The position numbers and the translations under genes were made by a program. Of a stretch of DNA of 33,057 nt, positions 1-10,500 are shown in pieces. How positions within the stretch are numbered: the stretch's first letter is position 1; every line of letters begins with the position of its first letter. The notes under the pieces were generated by a model. It searched no databases. It was not told the origin of the DNA and saw only the letters and a program-made list of their open reading frames with translations. Origin of the DNA: Cephalothrix simula (Eukaryota; Nemertea; Palaeonemertea; Archinemertea; Cephalotrichidae); assembly GCA_035591015.1 (NCBI GenBank), contig JAXIUW010077783.1, positions 1 to 33,057 on the forward strand. Direction: 5' to 3'.

Positions 1-962
1 GTCCAATGTGAACGCGTTTTATATATACCACGTCCTATATATACCAAAAAGTTATTACTCCAACAAATGTAAAAAAAATATTTTCTGGCCGTTTTTTCAA
101 CAAATGTAACATCTTTACACGGACAATTTTTCATTGGGATGTTAACATTGATACGTTCCTCTTTGATATGATCATATCCACTAGCCATACACACTTTCAT
201 GTATTTGTTCCCATAATCAGCTTCTAATACAATTTGCACGTTCTTAGGGATTGGAACACTATTACAAGTTCCAAGTTTCACTTTTCTAAGTGGGAAAATA
301 TCTGTCGTGTCCCTGATCACCATACCATAGCGTGCATTGTAATAATACACCCTACCGCTTGTATCCATCTTTTTCTTCAAGAAAAACACGTCAAGCATGG
401 GAAATTTAAATTTCAAACGTGTTTGCGTATTTGTACCATTGCGTTTGAATATTTTCCACTGAAAAGTGTTGGAAAACCACAAAACGTCAAATTGCTTGCT
501 TTTTTCAGTGCATTTCGCACTTTCCAACGTTCATCCCATAAAATGCTCACATCAATGTCATCATCCCACGGAATAACTTGTCCTTCGTGTCTGGCATAGT
601 CCAGCAGTGAACCGTACGTCAAACTGATATAAAATCCATTGTCATCGAAAAATTTAACAATATCGCAAAGAAAATTGGTTAAAGTGTCTTGCACATTGCT
701 TGACACACGCCTGAATCCTGGAGCATTAGGATAACACAATTTTTCTTCTCGTTTTTTGTACTTGCGTTGCAACTTTTTCTTCTTTTTCTATTCCTTGGGT
801 AATTATTTCCATGTCATAACGATATTTGATCCATTTTTCAATTCGTATGGAAACATCAAAAGCAAAAACCACCAATATGCTTAAGGACACGAGAAATAGG
901 AAAAAATTTACATTTGCGTTCATATCTCGAGATTTGATGATGCGTGTCAATCTGCCGGACAT
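1..962 (-). pseudogene. LicD/fukutin-like phosphotransferase family gene, frame-broken and partial
   Basis: The reading frame is split over three frames and runs off the left edge of the window. The first part (start at 962 or 923) encodes a short N-terminus and one membrane anchor (NFFLFLVSLSILVVFAF). The second part (about 413-775) carries the family signature: an SLLDYARHEG stretch followed by IPWDDDIDVS, the acidic metal-binding motif of LicD/fukutin proteins. The third part (1 to about 420) continues with a FPMLDVFFL stretch and a DIFPL motif, as expected for the C-terminal half of a LicD domain. The breaks lie in an A-rich tract near 773-790 and at about 405-425. Known family members transfer phospho-sugar alcohols or phosphocholine to glycans, and eukaryotic members are Golgi type II membrane proteins. 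A glycan-modifying role here would be inference. Breaks in short homopolymers may be real decay or sequence errors. The gene has its own TATA box. Confidence 0.65.
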
Positions 963-1007
963 CAAATGATCAAATAACCACCAACTACAGATTTTTCAAT
1001 AGGTAAG

Positions 1008-1013
1008 TTTATA
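1008..1013 (-). promoter_or_regulatory. TATA box of the LicD-like gene
   Basis: On the minus strand the 69-nt gap between the F-like gene and the LicD-like gene reads TATAAA about 46 nt before the ATG at 962. This suggests that the LicD-like gene has its own promoter rather than depending on read-through. Confidence 0.4.
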
Positions 1014-1031
1014 TTTGTTACAATCACATTA

Positions 1032-3461
1032 TTACACTTTTTTCTTGATAAACACAAAACACGAAAATACAAGTGCTGCTATCGCTAACAGTGCGGTAAC
1101 AGAAACACCTAAAATTGACTTGTTTGCAAAATCATCTTGCTTAGCCCATGCTTTCGAGTGTGCATTCATTAAATCGGACATGTCCTCTGATTTTTTGAAC
1201 AATTTAGCTGCTTCGCTTCCGTACATGCGGGTTTTTTTCTTTTCAAGATCACTGATTTTTTTAAAGTCCTTTAAATCCTTCCCCTCTGCCGCCAGAACAT
1301 CGTCTATATTACTTTCGTATATTTTTACCGGTTTAAAATACGTCTCTTCCTTCCACTTCTTATTAATTTGCGCCACATCTGCTCGAAAGTCTCTGGCAAT
1401 CTTCTCGGTAAAATGCGCATTTACAGAAGGTAAGTTGATCAAGTGCATGTACACCAATTCGGGATGACTTGCGTCCTTGCTAATACACCCGGTCAAACGA
1501 ATTGGTATATTAAATCCCTTACCGATTAATCCGCAGAAACACGGCACATCTATCATGCACAGAGTGCAGGCGGGAATTGTCCTTGAATTGTGACCATCTG
1601 TTGCTTCGGGACATTGAATGTACCATTCTTCCTTGCTCCTAGGGTCTCCACCGACGATAAAATACGTCCCATTCGGTAACATATACGGTTTAGGTAGAGG
1701 GGGTGATTTATGCTTTTTATACGCAATATGGCAGTTTTTCATGGTGTTTCTAGAATTCCCTCTGTACAATGCAAGTGCACAAGACGGATTATCATCGTCG
1801 TCCGCCCTCTGTAGCGAAACTTGACTGTTACACGATTTTAAATTCGTTCCTCTGCACGAATCAAAGTAGGCGTCGTCAAATTCCGAGAAATGTTGTCCAC
1901 TCTTGTCTACAGCAAAATATTTCGGTAAATTTGTAATTTGAGTTATCTCTAAACTATCGCTACTTCTGTAGATCGGGAAACTATGCGTTCTATATACATT
2001 CAACACACCGCCGGTATTGTGAAACGGTACCTTCATCATGATAATCAAATTATTTCCATTTCTCGTGTACAACAGGTTTTGCATCTGGTAATAAAAGCCG
2101 GGATTGTCATCGCTATTGCTAAGCTCGAATGTTCCGCCGTAACTTTTCAGCGCATTGATAGCGTGCTGGGACAGTTGTTTAATATCGTTGGGTGGCAAAA
2201 TAAACGGGCTTATAAAGCCTCTTGTCAAATCTTTGATCGAATCTATGAACATTATCGAATTATAGCGCAGAGACTCGATAGAATTTTGATAAGCATTTAC
2301 ACCCATCAAAAGTTTACCATAAGCATCGATATTCTTATTCAATATCGCCAGCGACTCCAATTCCGCATCCTGCAACTCCTGATGTTGTTTCTGAATATTG
2401 ACTATATTTTTTCGAAGTGCATCGATATTTTTCCCGTTTTCCTTAAGACCTTTCATAGCATCGGCCATAGCATATTGAGATTTGATCTGAAATGTACTTA
2501 GCGAATTACTGGACGAAATCAGTTGGTCTTTTAATTTACTTCCCACCTGTGAAAGCGTTTTCATATGCGTTTCCAACGCGTCAACATCCTGTTGGCTTGG
2601 CCATCCGAATAAATCAGACGCAAAATTACCAACTGTTGTAAAAATGCTCCTCTTGTGTCTATGTCTTGGTATTCTACTGCTATCCGGTATATTTTCATCG
2701 TCATATGTCCCTGTAGCACCACTGGGGCCTTTTCCACCGCTTACACTGTTAACCAACGTTGACCATGCAGAGCCAAACACTTTTGAAAACAACGTCGTTG
2801 TAGATTCACTCGCATCTCCATCATCATCATTTTTAATATCAAAAGCATCTGTATCACTGTCACCGCTGACAGTTTCTATTCTGTCTGTATCGACCGTAAT
2901 CTCACCATCATCATTGTCAACAAATCTCTTCTTCCTCCCATCCCCTCCTCCGCCTGCATCGTCGTCTTTTGGATTATTTACCAGATCAACCTGATCAATT
3001 GCAAGTCCTTGAGGTACGAGTTTCATAGCCTCTTTTACATCATTGATAATCGTATTCACCTCATTTTTTATCATAACATTCACTTTGTCGATTAAAATGT
3101 TCATTTCCATGCACTTAAATTTCCTTGGTTTACTATCAGGTGCTTCCAAGTCGCAGGGTGCAATTTTGTCAATTTCAGGCAGTGGTGTATTGAACGGAGT
3201 CATGTCAAACACGTACGTGTGTCTGAAATAACTCTCCCCGTTGAGAATTGTCCGTTCTTTCGTAAAAAATACACCCCAATTCGACTGAACGATAATTCCA
3301 TCGTGACTTTTACCTCGGGCGCCATTTTTAGCCCCTCCATCGTCGCCACCCTGCTGCTGTTGGCTGTAGCTAACATCGCCGCAGCACGAGAGATACAATA
3401 AAATAAATACACATATCACAGAATGCTTTTTACGCTTCATTCTCAGTCCCCTTTTGTCCAT
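1032..3461 (-). CDS. F-like class I fusion glycoprotein (baculovirus F / errantivirus Env type)
   Basis: This is a predicted 809-aa type I envelope protein. The ATG at 3461 is used; the ATG at 3440 would place the basic n-region directly before the hydrophobic signal (VICVFILLYLSCCG) and is also plausible. A furin site RHRHKR ends at residue 271. It is followed at once by a fusion-peptide-like stretch (SIFTTVGNFASDLFGW) and a long heptad-rich helix, which is the arrangement of baculovirus F and gypsy Env proteins. A second furin-type site, RKKR, ends at residue 179, so an acidic segment of about 92 residues could be released between the two. The C-terminal ectodomain has a Cys cluster around PCFCG and IRLTGC. 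A single membrane anchor is followed by a tiny tail (KKKV), much shorter than that of baculovirus F. Family assignment rests on architecture and local motifs, not on a computed alignment. The likely role is membrane fusion during entry. Confidence 0.7.
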   Translation of the reverse strand: MDKRGLRMKRKKHSVICVFILLYLSCCGDVSYSQQQQGGDDGGAKNGARGKSHDGIIVQSNWGVFFTKERTILNGESYFRHTYVFDMTPFNTPLPEIDKIAPCDLEAPDSKPRKFKCMEMNILIDKVNVMIKNEVNTIINDVKEAMKLVPQGLAIDQVDLVNNPKDDDAGGGGDGRKKRFVDNDDGEITVDTDRIETVSGDSDTDAFDIKNDDDGDASESTTTLFSKVFGSAWSTLVNSVSGGKGPSGATGTYDDENIPDSSRIPRHRHKRSIFTTVGNFASDLFGWPSQQDVDALETHMKTLSQVGSKLKDQLISSSNSLSTFQIKSQYAMADAMKGLKENGKNIDALRKNIVNIQKQHQELQDAELESLAILNKNIDAYGKLLMGVNAYQNSIESLRYNSIMFIDSIKDLTRGFISPFILPPNDIKQLSQHAINALKSYGGTFELSNSDDNPGFYYQMQNLLYTRNGNNLIIMMKVPFHNTGGVLNVYRTHSFPIYRSSDSLEITQITNLPKYFAVDKSGQHFSEFDDAYFDSCRGTNLKSCNSQVSLQRADDDDNPSCALALYRGNSRNTMKNCHIAYKKHKSPPLPKPYMLPNGTYFIVGGDPRSKEEWYIQCPEATDGHNSRTIPACTLCMIDVPCFCGLIGKGFNIPIRLTGCISKDASHPELVYMHLINLPSVNAHFTEKIARDFRADVAQINKKWKEETYFKPVKIYESNIDDVLAAEGKDLKDFKKISDLEKKKTRMYGSEAAKLFKKSEDMSDLMNAHSKAWAKQDDFANKSILGVSVTALLAIAALVFSCFVFIKKKV

Positions 3462-3480
3462 TTCCAATTTTTCTATTTTA

Positions 3481-3580
3481 AACAGGAACTTGCATTTTTG
3501 GCTCAGAACAGGAAGTTAGCATTTTGCTTCCCCAAACAGGAAGTGAGGAAATGTTGGGACTTAGAAAATTTTTCGACAAA
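3481..3580 (+). repeat. Intergenic boundary element, copy A
   Basis: Three GGAA(C/G) sites lie here: AACAGGAACT, GAACAGGAAGTT and AAACAGGAAGT. They are followed by GGGACTTAGAAAATTTTTCG. The element lies between the F-like gene start and the 3' end of the 1078-aa gene, with its A/T-rich end towards that 3' end. Confidence 0.8.
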
Positions 3581-3612
3581 AAAATCAAAACTCTAATTTT
3601 CGTTCCAAATCT

Positions 3613-3618
3613 TTTATT
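3613..3618 (-). terminator. Polyadenylation signal of the 1078-aa gene
   Basis: AATAAA on the minus strand, about 35 nt past the stop codon of the 1078-aa gene and just before boundary element A. Confidence 0.4.
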
Positions 3619-3652
3619 ATCGCATGTATGGTGTTACAATAGTGTCATAAAT

Positions 3653-6600
3653 CTATACCAGATTTTTATTCGATGGTATACCATATAGAATTCGTGGAAA
3701 ATAGCTCAAATCGCCCAAACATCGAAGGTGGCGTGTAAAACTGTTTGTCGTCGTTTTGTGTAACAGTTTTCCGTCCAGTAGGCGATATACGTTTCTTAGG
3801 TATCTCAGTTTCTCTTCTAATGCGAATTTTTTTGATTCAGAATTAACGAAATCGTCTGAAATGTCGTCCAACCAACTTTTGTGCTGTACATCAATATCTA
3901 TTCTTTTGGCAACACGTTTCCTTTGCAATTTGCCTCTTTTTTGCGCATCTGTCTCTACTTTTTCCTGAAACCTCTCCAAGCACCTCTCCAATTGTTCAAT
4001 GTCGTTTACGCAGGTCATGCATTGTCTGTTTACAAACATAGACACTTCTGGGGTGCCCATTTGATTACCGCGATCCCCCCGTCGTCCTCCTCCTCCTCCT
4101 CCACTTATACCACCGTCTCCTTTGTGTCGCCCGTTCTGTAGACATATGCCTTTGTGAATTGTACAACAGGGAATACTTACAGGTGCAAATACTGTGTGAA
4201 GACTGGCTGCACTACTTTTACCGCTGTTTAGAAACCATTCAGTCATGTATTTTTGATATTCTCGATCAAATGGGCAATCCATGACACCCATCAAACCCTT
4301 AATATCGTCTCTTTTCGATTTTTTCATCGCTTCTGTATTTATACAACTTAACGCATTGGCGTTGTGAATGGTCAAAACACTTCGTACTGCGCACGTGAAT
4401 CCGGTCCATAGCACACTTCTCGTATAATACATGTACCAATAGAAATAATAGTACCACACGTCCGAATTGGGTATTCCCTGTCTCGTGGCAGCATCTCTAA
4501 GTCGCTGTAATGTCGTCGTATCTCCTAATTCATCATTCCCTATGGTGGTGTTTTTTCTTCCATCAGCATCGCCAATCAGATATTTCTTCATTCCGTAACC
4601 AATTTCTTCATTTTCTAAATTCAAACTGCAAACAGCCGTCAATTCGAGTAGGGTATTTAGCGGAGTGATTTCGCCATTTATCATACATCGTATGGAATAG
4701 TGTAGAAACAGCGACAAATAGACTAGATTATTTTCCTCGCCTTCATCAATGCCGCCACATCTCAACACAATCGCTTCTGCACCTTCTTTTAGCGTTCGAG
4801 TCCGCCTACCTGGTAGTTTGATTAAATTTTGATCCACTTTTATATCGCATTCGCCGCAGACTTTTCCAGTTTCATCTTTCATCACGATTCCATAGATGTC
4901 TTTCGTATGAACGCCCGTTGCACTGCTTACGGCATTTTCCACTATATTGTGATTATATTTTCTACCCAGTATACTAGGCAAAATAATACCACCTAGGAGA
5001 TTTTCGTACATCTTTTTACTATCAGCAACAATATTTGCGCTACCGTTCACCCTCACAAGCAGTGAACAGATATTTTCCATGTCTCTCGCATTTATCGGTA
5101 TGAAAATTTCTCCAAGTGCCGAATTTAGCTCATCGCTCTCCCTCTCGTTTAAACAATTGGCTTCGACGAAAAAATCACATAGTCCAATGCCGCCTCTTTG
5201 CATTCCTTGCCAATGTACGAAATATTCCATGTCATTTGAACGTTTATCTGCAGTTATTTGGTACAAGTCCACTTTATCCACGCCAATAAAATCCTCGCCA
5301 CCAATACCTTCCCCGCAGTCCACTTCCATTTGGTTTTCCTTAGCCTCCCATTTCATTCGCGTCTCGAAATCCTGCATCATAGCCAGGCTGACGTGTAACC
5401 ACAACCATTGCTTTTTCATGGGGCTGCAAAACCCAAAGTACTGAAGCATGTCTAATAATGCCCCCAAAATTGGTACATCTTTCGAGAACCTCGCAACAAC
5501 AACACCCTTTTTCTCCCCATTTGGTACAATGCCAAAAAGGCGATTTTGGAACCATTCTAGCGTCTCCCTACTGAAAACGTCTTCTCGCTGGGCTTTTTGT
5601 ATTTTTGTGCAATTTGCCGTGAAATCACCTTCGATACGCCTTCCTACACCCAAACTGGACTCTACAGCCTCTCGGTCGTCTTGTGCGCGTTTTCCCTCCT
5701 CTGATAGAATATTTTCGTACAAATTCGTGGAAAATGGCTCCCTTTTGTACACGGTTTGCAGCAAATTGTGCGCGCAGCCATCGAATCCCTTCTCGTAATA
5801 CTCCAAGACGGTTAGTGCACTTTGACGTTGGGTATAATCGGGAAACACGTAATTACACACCACTTCCAAGCATCGAAATGCACGAAAAAGCTGATTATAA
5901 TCGCAGCTGATGATATCAATGAATTCGAAATCGTCTAAAATAGCCAACAGTCTTGTACACACGAATCTAGCAATGGCATAACGCATATCAAAACTTTTTT
6001 TCGTCCCTTTTTGACGTTCTCCCTGTGGCAAGTCCATGTCCAATAGCTCAGCATCAAATTCGCGAATCTCTTCCAGCAGTTTATCATAAACGTGTTCACA
6101 CTCTGGCACATAGGCTTCATTTCGAAACCAAACGATAAGCAAAGGTAAATAGTTATCGCAAGCCACCGGTGCATGAATAGTCCTACGGCTTCTTTTTCTC
6201 TCTCCGCCCACTTCACATTCTCTTTCTCCACTTTCTCCTGCATTCATTCTCTCAAAAAATGGCAACGAAACACGTCTATTCATCACTGTGTACATACACT
6301 CATTTGACCAGGGTAAATTTAACGCGTATTCAAACAGCCCACCATTGCCCCCGCCGACTTCACCAATCTGTTGTCCACCGCAACCAGTTTCACGACAGGG
6401 AGATATCGGTACTGTGTCCATGTAAATGCGTGTTAAATCACGTATGCTCACGTATAGCACTTTATTTCCCCTCCTACAGTCCCATGGGGTAGCCATATCG
6501 GGTCTGTAGCATTCTTTGATGTTTGTCTTGGAACTTATGAAAATTTCATTTAACACGTAGCTTATTAACACGCTGTTATTCGAGGCGTACAACTCTAGAA

Positions 6601-6889
6601 CAAAATTCCTCACTTTATTTGCCAATTCTATAGCCGTATCTTGATCTATAACAACATTGGAGGAATTTTTACGCTGCCCAGCAAAAACGCCTATCAGGAA
6701 ATTGCTTTCGATAAATTCCACAACATCGATGCACGCGTCTACTGTTCCCTCAACTTCCGGTTCAGAGTCCAAATTTACGGACTTTGAAATTTTTCGAAGA
6801 TTTGTGCAGTAACTCGTCAGGGCATCCAGCGGTGTTCTCTTGCTGCACATTACCCATTTCTGAAAACCGTGTAGAATCAATTTTTTCAT
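3653..6889 (-). CDS. Large unrecognised protein, 1078 aa
   Basis: The ATG at 6889 is preferred over the in-frame GTG nine bases upstream. I do not recognise the family. No signal peptide or membrane segment is visible, so the protein is probably soluble and intracellular. It contains a basic patch around residue 230 (ERKRSRR) that could be a nuclear signal, Cys pairs (for example VCGEC), a Gly-rich linker of about 20 residues near 925-945, and a lysine/arginine-rich helical C-terminus. Composition is mixed helix with many aromatic residues (for example WYYYFYWYMYY). It diverges from the 153-aa and 1426-aa genes across a shared 131-nt promoter region. A structural or replication role is possible but not shown by the sequence. 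Confidence 0.8.
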   Translation of the reverse strand: MKKLILHGFQKWVMCSKRTPLDALTSYCTNLRKISKSVNLDSEPEVEGTVDACIDVVEFIESNFLIGVFAGQRKNSSNVVIDQDTAIELANKVRNFVLELYASNNSVLISYVLNEIFISSKTNIKECYRPDMATPWDCRRGNKVLYVSIRDLTRIYMDTVPISPCRETGCGGQQIGEVGGGNGGLFEYALNLPWSNECMYTVMNRRVSLPFFERMNAGESGERECEVGGERKRSRRTIHAPVACDNYLPLLIVWFRNEAYVPECEHVYDKLLEEIREFDAELLDMDLPQGERQKGTKKSFDMRYAIARFVCTRLLAILDDFEFIDIISCDYNQLFRAFRCLEVVCNYVFPDYTQRQSALTVLEYYEKGFDGCAHNLLQTVYKREPFSTNLYENILSEEGKRAQDDREAVESSLGVGRRIEGDFTANCTKIQKAQREDVFSRETLEWFQNRLFGIVPNGEKKGVVVARFSKDVPILGALLDMLQYFGFCSPMKKQWLWLHVSLAMMQDFETRMKWEAKENQMEVDCGEGIGGEDFIGVDKVDLYQITADKRSNDMEYFVHWQGMQRGGIGLCDFFVEANCLNERESDELNSALGEIFIPINARDMENICSLLVRVNGSANIVADSKKMYENLLGGIILPSILGRKYNHNIVENAVSSATGVHTKDIYGIVMKDETGKVCGECDIKVDQNLIKLPGRRTRTLKEGAEAIVLRCGGIDEGEENNLVYLSLFLHYSIRCMINGEITPLNTLLELTAVCSLNLENEEIGYGMKKYLIGDADGRKNTTIGNDELGDTTTLQRLRDAATRQGIPNSDVWYYYFYWYMYYTRSVLWTGFTCAVRSVLTIHNANALSCINTEAMKKSKRDDIKGLMGVMDCPFDREYQKYMTEWFLNSGKSSAASLHTVFAPVSIPCCTIHKGICLQNGRHKGDGGISGGGGGGRRGDRGNQMGTPEVSMFVNRQCMTCVNDIEQLERCLERFQEKVETDAQKRGKLQRKRVAKRIDIDVQHKSWLDDISDDFVNSESKKFALEEKLRYLRNVYRLLDGKLLHKTTTNSFTRHLRCLGDLSYFPRILYGIPSNKNLV

Positions 6890-7020
6890 ATTTATCACCG
6901 ACCAATTTCCACCTGTAAGTTATATTATCGACTGCGGCCTTGGTGGATCTAAATTTGTCTGTGTTGGTTTGGACCTGGTTACTTTCTCTTTCTGATAAAT
7001 AATTTTTCTTAAGACACGCG
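6890..7020. promoter_or_regulatory. Bidirectional promoter region
   Basis: These 131 nt separate two divergent start codons (6889 minus, 7021 plus), so the promoters of both genes must lie here or inside the opposite gene. The region is AT-rich, but no clear TATAWA box is seen in either direction. Confidence 0.4.
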
Positions 7021-7482
7021 ATGGCTACACAACCACCAACAACGGCGTCACCAGATGAAATTGCCGAGAGGATCGTACAGCAGCTTTTAACATCGAAAAT
7101 TGACTTTATGAAATTGCCATTGATCGTACAAAAAGTTCTTGGTGTACAAGGAGCCATCTACATTCTATATTTGATCTTACTCCTAATCATTCTCATCATT
7201 ACCGCTTCTATACGCAAAAATATGGTTGTGGACACAGCGAGAGCGGGTAATAAGAAGAATTTTTCACGTAAAGAGTACAATTCCATTCTCAACCAGGATG
7301 ACGATGACGATGACGATATTGAAATGGGCTCATTGAAACAATCTGGTAGCAAGTCTTCGGTAATCAGACAATCGCGTCTCTACAATTTTAGCAACGATAA
7401 GGGAGACTGTAAAGATTGTGCGGGAATGTGCGTATGTTCTAACAGCACCAGTTCACGAAATGGCAAGAAACGAAATAAATAA
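7021..7482 (+). CDS. Small single-pass membrane protein, 153 aa
   Basis: The protein has a hydrophilic N-terminus, one strong membrane helix at about residues 43-66 (AIYILYLILLLIILIITAS), then a basic stop-transfer flank. The tail carries an acidic run of seven Asp (about 93-99) and a Cys cluster (CKDCAGMCVC) near the C-terminus. There is no cleavable signal, so it is likely a tail- or signal-anchored envelope protein with the tail in the cytoplasm or virion interior. The family is not recognised. It is the first gene of a plus-strand pair with the 1426-aa gene, with 116 nt between them. Confidence 0.8.
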   Translation: MATQPPTTASPDEIAERIVQQLLTSKIDFMKLPLIVQKVLGVQGAIYILYLILLLIILIITASIRKNMVVDTARAGNKKNFSRKEYNSILNQDDDDDDDIEMGSLKQSGSKSSVIRQSRLYNFSNDKGDCKDCAGMCVCSNSTSSRNGKKRNK

Positions 7483-7483
7483 A
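7474..7483 (+). terminator. Overlapping polyadenylation signals
   Basis: Two overlapping AATAAA hexamers span the stop codon of the 153-aa gene. This suggests that its mRNA can end before the next gene. Confidence 0.4.
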
Positions 7484-7523
7484 AAAATACCACATTTGGG
7501 TTTAATATTTTGGTCGGTGTACA

Positions 7524-7530
7524 TATATAG
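7524..7530 (+). promoter_or_regulatory. TATA-like box of the 1426-aa gene
   Basis: TATATAG lies about 70 nt before the ATG at 7599. A half copy of the boundary element (AACTTCCTCTTC at 7553-7564) lies between the TATA box and the start codon. Confidence 0.4.
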
Positions 7531-7598
7531 ATAACACGGTTTGCTTCCTTTTAACTTCCTCTTCATGTAAAAACAAAAAATCAACACCAAACGATAAG

Positions 7599-10500
7599 AT
7601 GGACCGAATTTCGCAAAATATCTTTGCGGAGTTGGTCAAAGCAGCGGATGAGAAATCTAGTCTTATGCACTGGGTGGAGGTGGTAACTGCACCGGACGGC
7701 ACGGCTACCAATCAAGTTTTGTTCGATCAATATTTGGGCTTTCGCATGGACGATCAGGATACCGAAGACGCTGTAAATTTCATTCACATCGTACAACGAG
7801 ACGATCCGAAAAGCGATGCCATCATTCTGCGAGGTTGTCTATACATTATAACGCAAGTTTTTCGCTTAGGCAACGATAAAAACAATAGTGACAATTTCAC
7901 GTTCAAAGATCTCCATACTACCATTCACGAGGCAAATTATCCAAATGAAACACGATCACTCACGGAAATGGTCACCCATCGAATATTCACTGCACGCATA
8001 GAATCGCTTAAAGAAATTATCAACATGATCATAAAAACGCTTCAAAAAATAACACGAATCGACAATGAAGTTGTTGTGATAAATCGAATGGTAGAAATGC
8101 TAAAACAAGAACGTGTGCTAGATTACATCTACTCGGCAATACAATCTGCCCGAACTATCAGCAAAGACACGTCTGGCGTCCAAGATATTAGCTTTGCATT
8201 GCTTCTTGTGATAAACGGTCTTGTAAGAACACATTTTTGTAAAATAAATTCAGATAAACCGAAAGAAATAGCCTTAGTCTTTCCTGAAAATAGAAATCTT
8301 GTAGACGTCGTGACACCAGATGATTTTCCCTACACGAAATGGCAAGTGTGCAATGCAAATATGCAGCGTATTTTTTCCGGTCAACAAAGTCTGATGAAAA
8401 TTTTACAGGCCTTAGACGACCAGGCGTACATTAATGCCCTCCTACAAGAAACGTGCGCTGTATCAACCAATCCGGCCTACAATGAAAGTGAACTGCGCCT
8501 TTATTTCTACGCATTTCCAATTATGCAGGAAACCAGACCATGGATATCCCTCCTCCCCCTCGAGGATGCCAAATGGGATGTTGTAGCTTTCTACATGATA
8601 TTTCTTAATCAATTGTCCAAAGCAGAGAAACAGGCGATTGACTACGAATATTGGCAGAAAAATAACATACCCACATTGAACGCGGTGAAAAACTTCATCA
8701 ATCGCACGCATATAATGCAAGTGTTTCTCAATCAGAGTTTCATAGCTGATGTATGTGTACATTTTGCACACGCCAACTCATACGATTTCTATCTGAAAAA
8801 ATACCTACCCACCCTTCAGGCTATATGCAGTAGCAAAGGGCTCACAGACATCATAGAATCAACAGCCACCACTTATGCGCTTGAAAAATTGAACAGAGAC
8901 ACTTCATCGATCACCAACATATTAGATGCAGTCTATGTGAACATAAACGCCGCTGTCATATCATACTTACCGAAAATTATCTATACCATACCAGGAACGG
9001 AGCACGCCTATTCTTGGATAGGTCTCACGTGGTATAACCCCGCTGACATTCTTACAAGTCAAGTGTACATACGGCTAGTCGATTTTTCACCAACAGTTCA
9101 CACAAATAAGCTACCCCTGTGTACACAGTGGCTTACACCTGAGGATTTTTACAAGTTCAACAATAGCGGCGGCGCTGAAACTGCATGGATCGAAAATAAT
9201 CCACTTGTTGGGAAAATCGTAGAGCCGAATAAAATTGATTCGACCGCATTTGTTCTTCTAGCGGCGAATGCAATCATCCAACACGGGTACACTTGGTTAA
9301 AATTTATAACCGTACTCGTGGAAAAATGGCAAACGATCATCAACAATACTGGGCCTGAGTATAAGGTGTTGGTGGAACGTATTCTCAAACAAACGCTCGT
9401 CATGAAAAACGCAAATACCGCATTAACAACGGATGAAATTCACACGCTTTTCGATAAATATTTCCAAAATATATCTCCAGAACAGCCTGCAGTGAACATT
9501 GACATGTCAGAGATGGCTTGTGATATTCTGACGCTACTCACACGACTTGTCTACGATTCGAGTGACGAAAAATGGCTTATTCCCATTATAAAAGACACGG
9601 ATTACTCTCTAGCCGGTATACACTCGTTGGCACAACGCCAAAATACAGCGGCACAGTATCCCGAACGCTATCCGGTCTGGTGGCTTGTCCGTACACTGGA
9701 TAACACGAAAAAAACTGCGGCAAAGGCAGCGGGCAACCAACAGCTGGTTTTCTCTGTAGTACATACCAGGCTGTGGGAGAGTGGCACGAGCGAGAGGGTT
9801 ACATCCATTGTTCCCAATATTTTCAACAACAAACAAGATATACCCACAATTGTTGATTTTCTGCGCTGGCTTAACGATTACACGCGTTCAGTGCCCGTTC
9901 CCAAGTTGAAAACCGTTTTGAAATGGGGACGTGCACTGTGGGATGTTGTAAAAACACATTCTACACAGAATATCATGTCTCTCATCAATACGATGAGTAT
10001 ATGCATAATGGACAAGTCAAAAGCATTCAGTGACACAACCCTATTCCATACGGGGCGTTATATCGTGCGAATGCTGCATCTCTGCAGTTTTATTGTCCAA
10101 TTCATTTCAGACCAGTCAATGCTCGATGAAACGTTCAAAAATCTCGATGTGATCATTGACCTTGTTCCCGAGTCTATTGCACAGCGTGTTTTCGACAACG
10201 ATGAAAAAACCATTCCTGACATTCTTTGGGAGGTGCTTTTATCCACAGCGACAACAGAGTCGACTACGAATCAAATGGGACACTTTATAATGCCCGATGT
10301 GGGCTACGTGATTACCATCGGAAAAACAACGTGGGTTAAATGTATTCACAAGAATGTTTTTCTCACTCCAGAACAACTGGACCAGATGATTGCACACCCA
10401 GATTTCAACATTGCACAGAAAATGTTCTTTGAATTGTGCAAACCACAGGCCAGACTTTACACGAATATTCAGCGACTTCAGTTCACTTTTGTATACGTGG

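Noticed and set aside
2644-2994. Plus-strand Leu/Ser-rich frame opposite the F-like gene
   Set aside because: Antisense shadow of the acidic segment; no start signals.
1032-3461. F-like gene as env of an integrated LTR retroelement
   Set aside because: No gag, protease, reverse transcriptase or long terminal repeats are found beside it.
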